Assembly (NCBI RefSeq): GCF_030864355.1
Contig: NC_083394.1
Span: forward strand, 2,294,001 to 2,358,000
Direction of reading: 5' to 3'
Length of the DNA stretch: 64,000 nt
Origin: Cutaneotrichosporon cavernicola
Lineage: Eukaryota; Basidiomycota; Tremellomycetes; Trichosporonales; Trichosporonaceae
A model generated the notes under the pieces. The model did no database searches and was not told where the DNA came from. It worked only from the letters and a program-made list of their open reading frames with translations. This document shows positions 45,768 to 56,985 of this stretch, in pieces. The first letter of the stretch is position 1. Every line of letters begins with the position of its first letter. Position numbers and translations under genes: made by a program.

Positions 45768-46378
45768 GCGTGTCTTCTCGTTTGCATATAGGGGGTAGCA
45801 TGCGGGAGCGACTTTGGGATACAGGTCGAGTCGCTGCGCATGCAATGATGACTTGCCGCGATTCGTGCCTGTGTTCTGGAGATGTACTTTTGCCATCACG
45901 GTGGGATGTGGATCTGTTCGAACATGAGAGACCGGACAGAGGAGCACTGGCAATGATTGGCAGACGAGTAGGATGTGCGAGTGAACGATCTGTGCATTTC
46001 GTATCTGGTCGCGTCTCGCTGTATAACAGCAGCTGCTGCTGCGAACTGGATGCGTTCAGCCCACCTCGACTAGGTGGCGTTTCGCGGTTTGGCCGTTTCG
46101 CTGTTGCTGTTCTTCTTGTGCACAGGTGTCAGACTTGACGCCGACTTTTGCATGTCCGATGACGGGATCAAAAAGTTTGGATTGTTACAATACAAGCGAG
46201 CAGTTCGGGGTTGACCGAGATTTGAAGCCGCCCAACCCAACCCAACTCCGGCTAACCACCGTCCCGAACCCCCGAACCCGCGTCTACATCTACATCTCCT
46301 GCCTCTTGACGCGTCCTTGCCCACTCTTCTCTTACCTCTTCTCTCGTCTCTCATCGTTACTCACTCACTGATTCCACC
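45768..46378. other. Spacer RPL16 to histidine phosphatase
   Basis: 3' region of RPL16 and promoter of the next gene; no feature recognised. Confidence 0.45.
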
Positions 46379-47397
46379 ATGCTCGAGTACATCTACATTT
46401 GCAGACATGGCTTTCGGTACGTCTTTGCCCAGATATCTCTAACCCAGTCTGTCGGACGGCTCGAACTGGACGAGCCAGCACCATCACGCCCCAACGGGCA
46501 TGGACAGGGACTATCCTGTGCGTCTCTCGTCCGTTATCTGCCCTCTTCTAACCTAATCCAGCTCGCAGCTCTAGGCCTCAACCAAGCCGAAGACCTTGGG
46601 CGTTTCCTCTCTGATCCCGAGCGAACGGCGCCCTACCCGCCCCCCGAACGCGTCTTCTCCTCCCCCTTCTACCGGTGTGTGCAAACCGCCTTACCGACCG
46701 CACAGGCCCTTACTCGGCGACATGACAAGATTCACCCTATCTCCCTCGATCATGGCGTACAGGAATGGTACTCTACCACTCGGGAGGGGACTGGTCTCCA
46801 CCCTCGTCCTGGTGGACCAGACAGCATGGCCCCCCACTTTCCCGAAGGTATGATCGACATGGATTACACGAGTACGGTGTATGCGTCTCGCCGGGGCGAG
46901 ACTCTACGCGGCCTCCACTCGCGAATTGGGCTTTTCTTGGATGCGTGGATTGCACGAATGGACGAGGCGGGCGTACGTTCGGCGGTGATATTCGGGCACG
47001 CCGCAACGGTCATTGCCATGGGTCGCCTGTTGACCGGCGACATGGAACGTGAAGTGACGGCCGGATGCGCTGTTACTTCTCTGTATCGTCGCGCAGGTCC
47101 GTTGGGAGGATGCGGACAGTGGGAAGGCGTATATGATGGCCGCGCGGATTATATGCCTGGAGGAGTTGAACGGGATTGGGCAGTGAGTCTGATAGAGGAC
47201 GAGCTGATGACAAGTTCTCTAATATCGAGCTCGCGAATGGAGAGGTGCTCGAGGAGCCAGGAGATGGGCGGTACCATCCTCCCGAGGACGAGTTGCCGGT
47301 CGGATTGGCGCCGGGAATGGAACGATACCTCCGCAGAGATGGGGGTAGCTCCGAGGCTATTATCGGTACCAAGCCGGCGACTTGGTCGCGGTTGTAG
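46379..47397 (+). CDS. Histidine phosphatase superfamily protein (phosphoglycerate-mutase-like)
   Basis: Coding exons are 46379-46416, 46448-46517, 46562-47182 and 47215-47397, giving 303 aa. The catalytic RHG motif is at residues 9-11 (ICRHGFRL, restored across the first intron). PTGMDRDYPLAALG follows, then FSSPFYRCVQTALP, the acid/base region ESIREG-type PEGMIDMDY, and the second catalytic His in IFGHAATVIAMGR. This order matches the fungal group that includes the phosphatase domain of TFC7 (tau55) and related small proteins. Enzymatic substrate is not known. Reading through the last intron would give a longer but nonsensical C-terminus, so the spliced end at 47397 is preferred. Confidence 0.85.
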
Positions 47398-48107
47398 CGG
47401 TGGCTAGAGGCTAGAGAAATACAAGTAGAATCTAAGATGTCGGTCATGTCAAGTTGATAGCGGCCCAGGTCCAGTCGAGATTCATGGCTCTGCCGCGCCC
47501 CTCGTACTTGCAGAGCGTTGGAACTTTGCTCAAGTGCAGAGAGGAGTGTTGATGAGCAGGTGGCATGAGGCGTGTTGAACCCGTGAATGCTTGCACGCTG
47601 GTGTCGGCTCTTGTGTGCCTCACGAAGCCTTGTCGACCTTGACGTACTCGCCGTACCGCCGTACCACCGTACCCGTACCGCCCTCCTCTGCGCTCTCACC
47701 CGCACGTGTGTTGTCCAGCAGCACATCTTTCCGGCCCAGGGCGCGCGCGGCTGGTGTGTCTTGGACTTGCTCTCGGTACTACTTAGCAACAGGGTACATA
47801 ATGACGAACCACTGCCACAGAATCTGACAGCTCTTCACTTGACTCATATCAACATCACGTTCAAACTCATGACAGCAACAGCGCATGTTCCAAGGTCTCG
47901 ATATCAATCTCGACAAGTATCACAACCCAAGATCCCAGATCAGCACAGAAGATCAGTTTGCCCTTGCTCATCTCCAACGCCACGCACACTCGGCCCCACC
48001 GCCACAAACTGCACCTCGCATTTGTCCCAATGATAGCCCCAGGTGCTGCATCCACGCGGCGCAGCCAGCCGCCCTCGCTATGCAACCAGTCATACATCGT
48101 GATCCCT
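47398..48107. other. Convergent spacer
   Basis: Tail-to-tail region between the phosphatase and RPL32. A short run of CGTACC-type repeats is at 47645-47690. No gene seen. Confidence 0.45.
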
Positions 48108-48722
48108 CTAAGCCTCCTCGGTGCGGAGCTTGGCGGCAACGTTGGTGATCTTGACGCCGAGGATCTTGGCACGCGCAACAATCTCGATGCGCTTCTTCGA
48201 CGAGACGCCGTGGGCGACGACAGCGGCGTACTTGCCCGAGTGCATGAGAAGGAGCTCGAGGTCACGAACGTTGTTGACGAGGACCTCCTTGTGGCCCGAG
48301 GGGATGAGGTGACGGGTCTTCTTGTTCGAGCCGTAACCGATCTTGGGCATGGGGGTCTGGCCCGAGAAGCGGCGACGAACCTGGAATCAGCGCGGCCCAT
48401 GGTTCGTGCAGGGCTTGGGTGGAGCAAGGAAGGAAGGAAGCAGGACGTGGTGGGCGGCAATTCTGCACCAGATCAGAATCTGTTTCCCAGCACTCGCGCG
48501 GTGCACAGAGATGCGCAGACGCTGTTGCTCGCTGCGCACTCACGCACCGACGCTTGCGCTTCCATTCCCTCCTCACCCAAGCTCGCTTTGTTTCCAAAAA
48601 CTAACGCGGTTGTCAATACCCTTCGGCTTCCTCCACGACTCCTTGACGGAGTGGTAGCGGTCCGACTGGTGACGCTTGAACGTCTTCGTCCTCTTCTTGA
48701 CAATAGGGATGGTCGACGCCAT
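48108..48722 (-). CDS. RPL32: 60S ribosomal protein L32 (eL32)
   Basis: Large-subunit ribosomal protein. Coding exons are 48722-48606 and 48380-48108, giving 129 aa, the normal size. Marks are [34 protein letters not shown] across the splice junction, [17 protein letters not shown] and [13 protein letters not shown]. The intron is 225 nt with a GTTAGT donor. It shares a 473-bp promoter with NTM1 on the other strand. Confidence 0.96.
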
Positions 48723-49195
48723 TTTTGGCTGCGCGGTGAATCAAAGCAAGTGGAAAGTTGAGAGTCGAGAAAGGAGGGGGAAACAAATTTAACGACGCGA
48801 GGATCGAGCAAGCACGAGTGGATAACGCGGTGTGACGAAAGTAAGGTTGAGAAAGCGAGGGCACGGTCAGCACGTCGTCGTTGGTGTTGGCGGGATGCTC
48901 ACTAGACTGGTCCGGCTCTTGACGGATGGGTTGCAACACTGCTCGCGACCACCAACACACCACCCACCCACGACCCAGCCTTGCGCCGATCGGAGGTTGG
49001 ATTCATCTCCGTTCGGAGCTAATTTCGGATTTTAGATGTCAGCTATCCCCGAGGCGAATTCAAGTTGCGACTTTGGTGCCTGATTGAAACAGGATCAGGC
49101 ACACTGTGGAGGTCCATCTCCAGATTTCGTCAACAGGTTCATAATCGGTTGTTTATATCTCGCGTGTCCTGCTTGACCAGTAATACACTACAAAC
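48723..49195. promoter_or_regulatory. Shared divergent promoter RPL32/NTM1
   Basis: The two start codons face away from each other 473 bp apart. Both genes concern the ribosome (NTM1 methylates ribosomal proteins in yeast), so common control is plausible. I do not recognise a specific factor site. Confidence 0.5.
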
Positions 49196-50430
49196 ATGGT
49201 GAGACCAACCCCGGCGGACCCAACTAACATTTAGGCCGCTGATGATGAGGTACACCTCCTCCCACCGCACCGCTGACGACAGCACTCGCCCAAGCGCTTG
49301 CGCCCCAACGTCGGGTCCGCCCTCCGCCAGGGCCCTCCAGGCCCCGACTTCGCCAAGGGTGTCAAGTATTGGGACACGATCGAGGCGAGCGTCGACGGTG
49401 TCCTCGGCGGCTTTGGAAACGGCGTGAGTCCTCCTTTCTCTTCATAACTAACGACAGCCAGTACCGCATATCGACCAGCTGAGCTCACGACTCTTCATCC
49501 TCTCCCTCCTGCCGCAACTCGCGACCTTTGCGAACCCGCTCACGCCCGAACCACCTGCCCGCCCACCGTACCGCCTCACGGCCCTTGACGTCGGCGCGGG
49601 TATAGGGCGCGTGACGAACACGGTCCTCCTCCCGCTGTTCGACGACGTCGTCCTCGCCGAGCCGGTCGCCCACTTCATCGGCGAGGCGCACCGTGCCGCC
49701 AGCTCGGGGGAATGGCGCGAGCTCCCACGCCTGAGCGGACGGGTCAGGGACGAGGCCGAGGCGAAGGAGGTGTCACGCAGGACGGCCGAGTGGAAGCGCT
49801 CGCGCGGCAAGCGCGTTTGGTTCGTCCAGGCTGGTCTGCAGAGCCTTGACCCCGCTTTCCCGGCTCGTGGGAACGCGACCGAGGGCCTCGTCGGCGAGGC
49901 ACTCGAGGGCGAGGGCGTGTTTGGCGAGGGCGAGACTGCCGTCGAGTACGATGTGTGAGTTGCCCTTTTCAAGTGGCAGATCTGACGGCAGGGTGTGGTG
50001 CCAGTGGTGCTTGGGTATGGAATCACTCGCGGTCGAGACTGACATATAGGACACATGTCGCATGGCGATCTCGTTGCGTTCCTGCGCCGCGCAAAGAATG
50101 CTCTGCGCGCCCCATCTATCGATATGGAAGACGAGTACGCCGCGCCCCTCATTGTCGTCAAGGAGAACTGCTGCGAGGACGGGCCGGACGGGCGCGCCAG
50201 CGAGTTCCTCGACGAGGAGGACTCGAGCCTCACTCGGTGAGCTGAGGTCCTTAGAATAGAGCTGACGTCAGGTCGAACGGCAAGTGGCTCGAGGTCTTCC
50301 ATGAGGCCGGGCTGCAGGTCGTCAAGGAGGAGGTGCAGCAGGGGCTGCCTGACGAGCTGTTTGTCGTCAAGACGTGAGTTGCAATCGAGCTGACTGAACC
50401 GAGCTGACATGCAGCTGGGCGCTGCGGTAG
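49196..50430 (+). CDS. NTM1: Alpha N-terminal protein methyltransferase (NTM1/TAE1/NTMT1)
   Basis: SAM-dependent enzyme that methylates the alpha-amino group of proteins starting X-Pro-Lys once Met is removed; yeast targets are Rpl12 and Rps25. Eight coding exons: 49196-49198, 49235-49249, 49283-49423, 49458-49954, 49992-50014, 50050-50236, 50272-50373 and 50415-50430, giving 327 aa. The first exon is only the ATG. Marks are KYWDTIEASVDGVLGGFGN, LDVGAGIGRVTN (SAM loop), VVWCQWCLGHMSHGDL, and VVKENCCE. Animal and yeast forms are 220-235 aa; the extra length lies mainly between the SAM loop and the catalytic region (about residues 130-195). Every junction falls inside a conserved stretch, so the model is strong despite its many exons. 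Confidence 0.92.
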
Positions 50431-50874
50431 ATGTGTACATGGGGAACAGGTCATAGAATGCATCATTGTAACTTTTCGACGTCATACCGCCGCTGACGCT
50501 GCGCCATGCGCCACGGAATAGCTCCGCCCCTCTCCCCGCGTTTGCACGAGGAAAAGCAAGTCTAGATGGACGGAGCTGATAGTTTAAAACCGAACAGCTG
50601 CGCAGCAGCGATGCGTCACGACTGGCGCATGTGCTCACGCAGCTACCAAAGCCGATCGCCACCTTTCCCCTGTCACAGGAGCACATCACGCCAGCACGAC
50701 ATCCACCCATCTTCAGGCCACCAGTCAGTCAAGCACTCGTGTCAATCCCTCTCTCTGCGCCGTAGTCGCCTCGCACTCGATTTTCATACAATTACTAGGC
50801 ATGGGTTGGACTCTGACCCGTCCTTCTAAGCCGGCAGAACAGTCGGCTCATCGTTCCGGATCGTGGCGAGTCGT
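50431..50874. other. Convergent spacer NTM1/RPL41
   Basis: 3' regions of NTM1 and RPL41; nothing else recognised. Confidence 0.45.
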
Positions 50875-50995
50875 TTACCTGAGGGTCAGCTGAATTCTCA
50901 TAGGGACAGAAGCGGACTCACTTGGAGCGCGCACGCATCTTTCTGCGCTTGCGACGGAGCTTGCGCATACGCTTCTTCTTCCACTTGTCACGCAT
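50875..50995 (-). CDS. RPL41: 60S ribosomal protein L41 (eL41), 25 residues
   Basis: The smallest ribosomal protein, easily missed. The frame 50995-50918 reads MRDKWKKKRMRKLRRKRR and then KMRARSK and stop TGA, matching eL41 along its whole length. An intron sits on the stop codon: after CGC-TCC-AA comes GTGAGT (from 50921), a CTGAC box and a CAG acceptor, so splicing joins 50995-50922 to 50878-50875 and gives AAG-TAA. The protein is the same with or without splicing. The ATG is directly preceded by CCTTTCAG, which suggests another intron in the 5' leader ending at the start codon. I give the spliced extent. Confidence 0.93.
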
Positions 50996-51288
50996 CTGAA
51001 AGGCGAATAACGAGGAGGAGAAGGTTCGAGACGGTGAAGACACAAGGGATAGAAGGCAGACAGAGGTAACGCGGGCACGGGTCGTCGCGAAAGATGCAAG
51101 AGGCAAGCGTCAGCAGATGAACCGGGGTGAGGAGCGAGCGCGGCGCTATGCTCGCGCTGATACGCACGTTGGTAGTGATGAAGTGGGCTGAAGAGAGAAG
51201 AACACCGAGTTGTTGCCAAGTCATGTGAACGCGCTCCACCAAAACTCGGGTAATCCCGATCAACCCCGTAGTGTGGCATATACTGGTT

Positions 51289-51397
51289 TAGGTAATCTAT
51301 CGTGGCAAGATATCTTAGGTAATCTGTCGTGGCAATGTATCTTAGGTAATCTATCGTGGCAATGATATCTTAGGTAATATCACGTTGCAAAGTGAGG
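51289..51397. repeat. Minisatellite, four units of 27-28 bp
   Basis: Units start with taggtaat at 51289, 51316, 51343 and 51371, each followed by ctatcgtggcaa or a variant. The last copy is the most diverged. Confidence 0.9.
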
Positions 51398-52499
51398 CAA
51401 GGCTCAGCTCGTGCAAGGGATCCGGGCACCTCGCAACGCCACATGAATCCCGCCGCCGCGTAGTTTCTCGCACCTGCACAACGTAACTCTGGTCGCTGAA
51501 ATCATCATTGTGGAATACGTTTATGTCTCAAAAGTAAGATAGAATCTAGAGGCGATCGACTGGTTGCCAAGAACACATGTCATGCTAATAATCTATCAAC
51601 CCGAACCCGTCTGCCGGCAGCACTCAGGCTAAGGATTGGATATGCACTGGAATCGAGCAACGGGAAGAAGCGGGATGACAAGCCCATTGTGTCGGCGGCC
51701 GGTGTATGGAGATGGTTGCGCAGCAGGAACGCTGCAATATCCTCAAAAGCAGGAGGCATCGCCATGGATGAGAGGGGGGAGGGGTTGGGGTTCGAGGGCT
51801 TGGCTTACTCTGTGCCTGTATCAACTTGTATTGCGACCAGGGTATGTCAAGCTTTAAGATGGGATGCGAAGCTGTCCCAGCCAGGGCCAGCTACCTCATC
51901 TCACTCATGCGATCACTCAACCAACTTCTTTTACGTCTACCACCATGCCACCACCTCAACCCTTCAGGCCTTGAATGTGGCGTTCATATTTCATGATTTC
52001 ACCGAGGGTAGCGCCAATCTCGGGTGCTCGGGAGTGGTGATCTCGCACCATGCGCACCAAGTTCGGGTCATGGAAGCTACCTATGTGATCCGGCGGATCT
52101 GTGGTTGAGGCAAGGATTTAAGGTTAGAAGAGATGCCCCGGAAGGCCGGAAATCAAGGAGCAGGCAAGGAAGCGGGGCAGGGGCATTGAAGGATCTGTTT
52201 GAGCCGCGCAAATGTAGGTATAACCTAAGATTTATAGATATGAATAGAGCGGTCGGTTGAACGGGAACGACTGGAATGGGAAACCAGTTCCCTTAAACCC
52301 ATCCTTGTATGACATGAATAGGTTGTATTCTAAATCCGTTAGGATCTCAGGTAAAAGTGAAGTTGCTGTACCTTAGTAGCCCCTGTTATTACCCTTTGTT
52401 GTCCTATCCCTTACCCGTCCCACTTTCGGAACACTTGAGCCAAAAACCAATACAACCAACTGTCACCCATTGTTCCCGCTTTGGATTAGGTCAACCTTT

Positions 52500-52561
52500 A
52501 TCCCTCCATCCCTCCATCCCTCTACCCCTCCATCCCTCCATCCCTCCATCCATTCCCTCCA
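52500..52561. repeat. CCCTCCAT-type microsatellite
   Basis: Imperfect tandem array of an eight-base unit ccctccat with a few substitutions, within the C/T-rich stretch. Confidence 0.85.
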
Positions 52562-53568
52562 TTCCAACCCCTCCTTGCCTTGGCCTTGCACTGCCGTGCC
52601 AGTGTGCCTTCAATGGCTCACGACCACCGCCGCGTCAGCCTCTCTGCCCTTTCACCCCCCCTCCCTCACTTCAAACCCTCAACTATTAACTCCATTCAAT
52701 AAATCAGTACTGTACCTAGGTTTAGTTTAGGTACAGAGGTCACCAATCTTGAATCAAAGCCCAGCTATGCCAGCCAGACCTACAATCACGACGAAACGCA
52801 AATGACCACACTACACTACACGTTTCTTCCCAACACTTTCTCCACCTTCTCCACTTGCTCGCAGTCATCTCCCCCCATCTGATCACTACCACAACCCACG
52901 GCCTCACTTACTGCCTCCCCTCCCGCCCTGATTGTCCCATATTCAGCTGCCAAATCTCGGAATCCAACCCCTCCACAATCCACGGAATACGACTACACTG
53001 CACCAACCCCCGGAATCCACCTTGCCCTTGCGCTCGGACCTGTTTCGCCACGCCGTGCACCCCTCTGGTCCTCAACCCTTGACTTTGTGACTTGGTTACC
53101 TGGGTGCCCTCGTATCCGGTCATCCTCTCACATCGTCGCCACCTCTTGACTTTTGTCACCTCGCAGCCTGCGGCTCGATTCCAACCACATCCACTCGTTC
53201 AAACCCGACCCGAGCTGCGCCTGCGCGATTAGCCAAACGCTCCCTTACATTCCTCTTCTTGATTCCCAGTCGCTGGCGGCGAGAAATCAAGCCCTCCTCC
53301 TCATAAACACACTCTACGACTCGCCCACCCCGACCTGTGCCCCTCTGACCCGCTTCAACCTGCGCCCTCGTTCACCAGCACAACCGAACACGTTGAAAGA
53401 TCGCGCTCGCACCACTCTTACTGTTTCTCCTTCTCACCGACACAGCAATATTCTTCACAGGCTCTCTATTCCAACAGACGCATCCCGCACAATAGAAGCT
53501 TCCAACTGTAGTACCAGTTGTGCTACCTTCCACTGTTATCGTGACAGGACTACACGTTCATCCCCCGC

Positions 53569-55250
53569 ATGTCTACCGCTCCCTCGTACCACTCGTCGTC
53601 GAACAGCACCTCGGCATCGCCTCCGGAGAGCCCCAGCCTACAGACCCCAGGCCAGCTTTCGCCGAGATTTCCATCCATGACGGACATTGGAGCTGGCCCG
53701 TTGGGGCACAAGAGCTCCAACTCTATCGGGCTCAGCTTCTCCCGTAACGACAATGTCCCCTCGACCGTCGATCTGTCGGACGACATCCCCATCCGTCAGG
53801 CCTTGTCTCCTCGCCTGAACGGATCGGTAGCGTACACCAGTTCTGCCGAGGCCTCCAACGCCGTCCATCCCCGGGGACACTTGCCACGACTCCAGACGGA
53901 AAGGGGCCTACTCCCCGGGAGGCCTCTAACGCCCCCGTCGGAACCTTCCACCCCTCGCGAGAGGAGAGACTCGCCGGCGTACAGCGACTCGCCGTACACT
54001 GACGCTTTTCCGCTCTCGGATGCTAACAGCGTCCGCGCCTATGCGTCACAGGACGAGGCCAATGGCCAGGCGGGCTTCATCGGTTCGACGCCGTACTGGC
54101 TCGGCATGTACTTCTTCTTCAATCTGGGACTCACCCTGTTCAACAAGGTGGTATTAGTCTCCTTCCCTTTCGCTTACGTGAGTCCTTGAGGTGTACACTG
54201 TACTGACGAATAGACTTTAACTGGGTTACACGCGCTTTCTGGCTGTGCCGGCTGCTACATTGCTTTAGAGCGGGGTGCCTTTGTGAGTATAGCGATACAA
54301 CATCCGGCAGCAGCATCTGCGTTATCTTGGGACTAACGCTTAGACTCCTGCACGGTTGACCCAGAGGGAAAACATCATCCTCGGCGCATTCTCCGTGTTG
54401 TACACGATCAACATTGCTGTCAGCAACATTTCGTTGCAGCTAGTCACTGTGCCCGTGAGTTCTGCGCCTCGCATTGACCCCCAGCCTTGCTGACGCGCTC
54501 CAGTTCCACCAAGTGGTTCGTGCTGCGACGCCGCTGTTTACGATTTTCATCACTGCTGTTCTTCTGCGCCAAAAGATCAGCGCCATGAAGATTGTCAGCT
54601 TGCTGCCAGTTGTTGCCGGCGTCGGGTTCGCGTGAGTGGCTCTGGTTCTCCCCCAAACGATTTCTGACGCCCACAGAACCTACGGTGACTACTACTTCAC
54701 GACATGGGGCTTGATCCTTACCCTTCTGGGCACGTTCCTTGCTGCGCTCAAGACCGTGGTAACGAACCTCATTCAGACGGGCGCAGGCGGCCGCCTCAAA
54801 CTCGTACGTACCCTCCAACCATGTGGGCATTGCTAATCCCAGCACCCCCTTGACCTTCTTATGCGCATGTCGCCACTTGCTTTCGTCCAATGCGTCTTCT
54901 ACAGCTGGTACACTGGCGAGCTGGAGCGCGTGCGCCGGTATGGGGCGACGCAGATGACACGCACAAAGGCCATCGCCCTCTTGATCAATGGCATGATCGC
55001 TTGCGGCCTCAACATTGTCTCCTTCACCGCAAACAAGAAGGCTGGTGCTCTCACCATGACCGTCTCGGCAAACTGTAAGCAGGTCCTTACAATTGCGCTT
55101 GCGGTCGTCCTCTTCAATCTCCACATTACCATCACGAACGGTATCGGCATCTGCCTCACCCTCTGTGGCGGCGCGTGGTACGCGTTCGTCGAGTACAAGG
55201 AGAAACAGAAGCGGCAGAAGACGACCAACAAGCTCTCACAGAAGTCTTGA
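53569..55250 (+). CDS. Triose-phosphate/nucleotide-sugar transporter family protein (TPT, SLC35-like)
   Basis: Golgi or ER membrane carrier of the drug/metabolite superfamily. Coding exons are 53569-54177, 54214-54282, 54344-54454, 54504-54631, 54677-54803 and 54843-55250, giving 483 aa. The first 165 residues are Ser/Pro-rich, hydrophilic and probably cytosolic. About ten helices follow, with FNLGLTLFNKVVL, SVLYTINIAVSNISLQLV, FHQVVRAATPLFT, FTTWGLILTLLGTFLAALKTV, and a Lys-rich C-tail (KEKQKRQKTTNKLSQKS) that could work in Golgi-ER retrieval. In Tremellomycetes such carriers supply UDP-xylose, GDP-mannose and other donors for capsule or wall glycans. Which sugar this one carries cannot be read from sequence. 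Five introns all have consensus signals. Confidence 0.88.
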
Positions 55251-56138
55251 AAGCGCCACCAGCGAACCTCCATTACGACACTCCTGCATCCCTGTCATCT
55301 TATCATCTATCATCACACCGCATCAGCCCAGTGCCGCCCATGTCCGTTGGGGAACCATGCATATTGTCATTCGTAGCTGTCAGTGCTGCTTCTGCTGGTT
55401 ATGCGCCGAGGTATCAGTGGTGTGTCATTGGAACTGCGAGCAACTTCCTCACGTGGCCTACAATCGGGTCCGCGAGAGGTTGGTGAGTTGAGGTGAGGAT
55501 CGGTGCAGAGGTCAGTCAAACGTAGGTACTAGCCCCCTGGTGACGAAGATTCGAGAGGTGGAGGAACTTGCGTTGGGCGTGACGGAGCGAAGTCGTCGCG
55601 CGACGGACAGCGTTGGCGCACTGTTAGTAAGGATGAATGAGTCCGGAAGAGTAGAGATTACAGAGTGAGGCGACAGCTTGGCAGGTAGCAGAGTAGGAGG
55701 TTCCACGGATGGCTCTAGACAAGAGCTCGTCAGTTTCGTTGGGGTCGTCCACAACTCAACTTTATCCTCGTCCCACTACGTGTGGGGCCGAATCTCCCCG
55801 TCGACACAACCTTCTGCCCTCAAACCTAGCATCGCGATGCGCATGGGCCAAGTAGGATCTGATGACGCGAAAAGAAAACGGTTCCGGAGCAGCGTGCGCA
55901 GCGGCCCAACTGACAGCGAGGATATCCGTCAAGGACATCAGCACCCGACTCCAGACACAGACCTGGTCACTAGGAAAGATGATTTTAAAGAGATAGCGTC
56001 TCGAACGCAACCTCGAAGCGCACATCAGCACCGGGCAGCTGCACGCGCAGCGCCGACGCTCGGCCCAAACCACACCTCTTCCAGTCCGACTCCCACCCGT
56101 CTGGTTACCATTGTGCTTGCATCTCTATCGCCCCGTTC
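55251..56138. other. Convergent spacer
   Basis: Space between the TPT transporter and NDUFA5, which converge. A frame at 55512-55754 minus has no family marks and lacks an ATG-initiated body. No feature supported. Confidence 0.45.
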
Positions 56139-56734
56139 TTACAGCGAGTCGCCAGTGGGGTCAAAGTACCGCCACTGGTTGGGCTCGGGCTTCTCCTCGA
56201 GCGGCTCCCAGCTAATTGTCAGCGCGGCCTCACAGACAGACATACGCCTTCCACTCGCCCATCTGGCCAAGGAGGTGCTTCTCGATCTTGGCCTCCTCAA
56301 TCGCGATCTCGACAATGGTGCCGAGCTCACGCTCCGCTGAGGAAATGTCCTCGCCGGCGCGCTCCACGATTGCCATGCGGTTCTTCGTCAGCGCCTCCGT
56401 TGCCTGGCGGTACACGCTCGACGCGGGGAGAGCGGCGAGGCCGGTTAGCGTCTCGGTATAGAGCGACTTGAGCGCCGGAAGGGGGTTCTTGTGCACCGGA
56501 AGGCCCACGATGCCGGTGGTCTCCTTGAGTGCCCTGGGGTTAGCTCGAGGATGGAAGAGGAGGGGCGCGAGGAGGAAGGTAGCATGCGGAGATGACTTAG
56601 GCCCGATGATGGAAGGTGCACTTGCCAGCGCTGCGCCAGGATAGCGCAGCGCACCGCTCTTTTTCGGAAAATCCTCCGCTACGGACGAGTACTCACTGGG
56701 CGGCGTAGAACAGTGGGCGGGTGGCACGGAACAT
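56139..56734 (-). CDS. NADH:ubiquinone oxidoreductase subunit NDUFA5 (complex I, 29.9 kDa-type)
   Basis: Accessory subunit of the peripheral arm of mitochondrial complex I. Coding exons are 56734-56697, 56533-56246 and 56211-56139, giving 132 aa. The conserved frame reads TTGIVGLPVHKNPLPALKSLY, then VYRQATEALTKNR, VEIAIEEAKIE and the end WEPLEEKPEPNQWRYFDP, which spans the last intron. The first exon encodes a short Arg/Ala leader (MFRATRPLFYAA). Its presence shows that this yeast keeps a proton-pumping complex I. Confidence 0.93.
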
Positions 56735-56985
56735 GGCGAGTGTTGTGACGGCGAGATGAGGTTTGACGGAGACGGGTTGGTGGTGTGCTAAACGGACTGC
56801 AAGTGATTGGGTGGATGAACCTGACGCGGGAGCAACTTGACCAGCATCGTCAGGCTCACAGTCCACTCAACCCTCCACCAGGCAGTCACCATTCCTGCCA
56901 GTTGCAAGTATTGTCAGTTGAGACTTTGTACCATGCATTAGACACGACGCGCTCTCGCAAGACATCGCGCAAGGACACGGTCGCG
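56735..56985. promoter_or_regulatory. Compact divergent promoter NDUFA5/FAN1
   Basis: Only about 250 bp separate the NDUFA5 start from the preferred FAN1 start. An earlier in-frame ATG for FAN1 at 56815 would leave just 80 bp for two promoters and leaders, so it is less likely. No specific site recognised. Confidence 0.45.

Larger units (their letters stand above)
50996..53568. other. Long spacer RPL41 to TPT transporter
   Basis: About 2.6 kb. It holds a four-copy 27-bp minisatellite (51289-51397) and a CCCTCCAT microsatellite (52500-52561). From about 52380 to 53560 the plus strand is very C/T-rich, in line with a long 5' leader of the transporter gene. No protein gene recognised. Confidence 0.45.

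Noticed and set aside
55512..55754. Small minus-strand protein between the TPT transporter and NDUFA5
   Set aside because: Starts only with GTG, has no family resemblance, and lies where 3' untranslated regions are expected.
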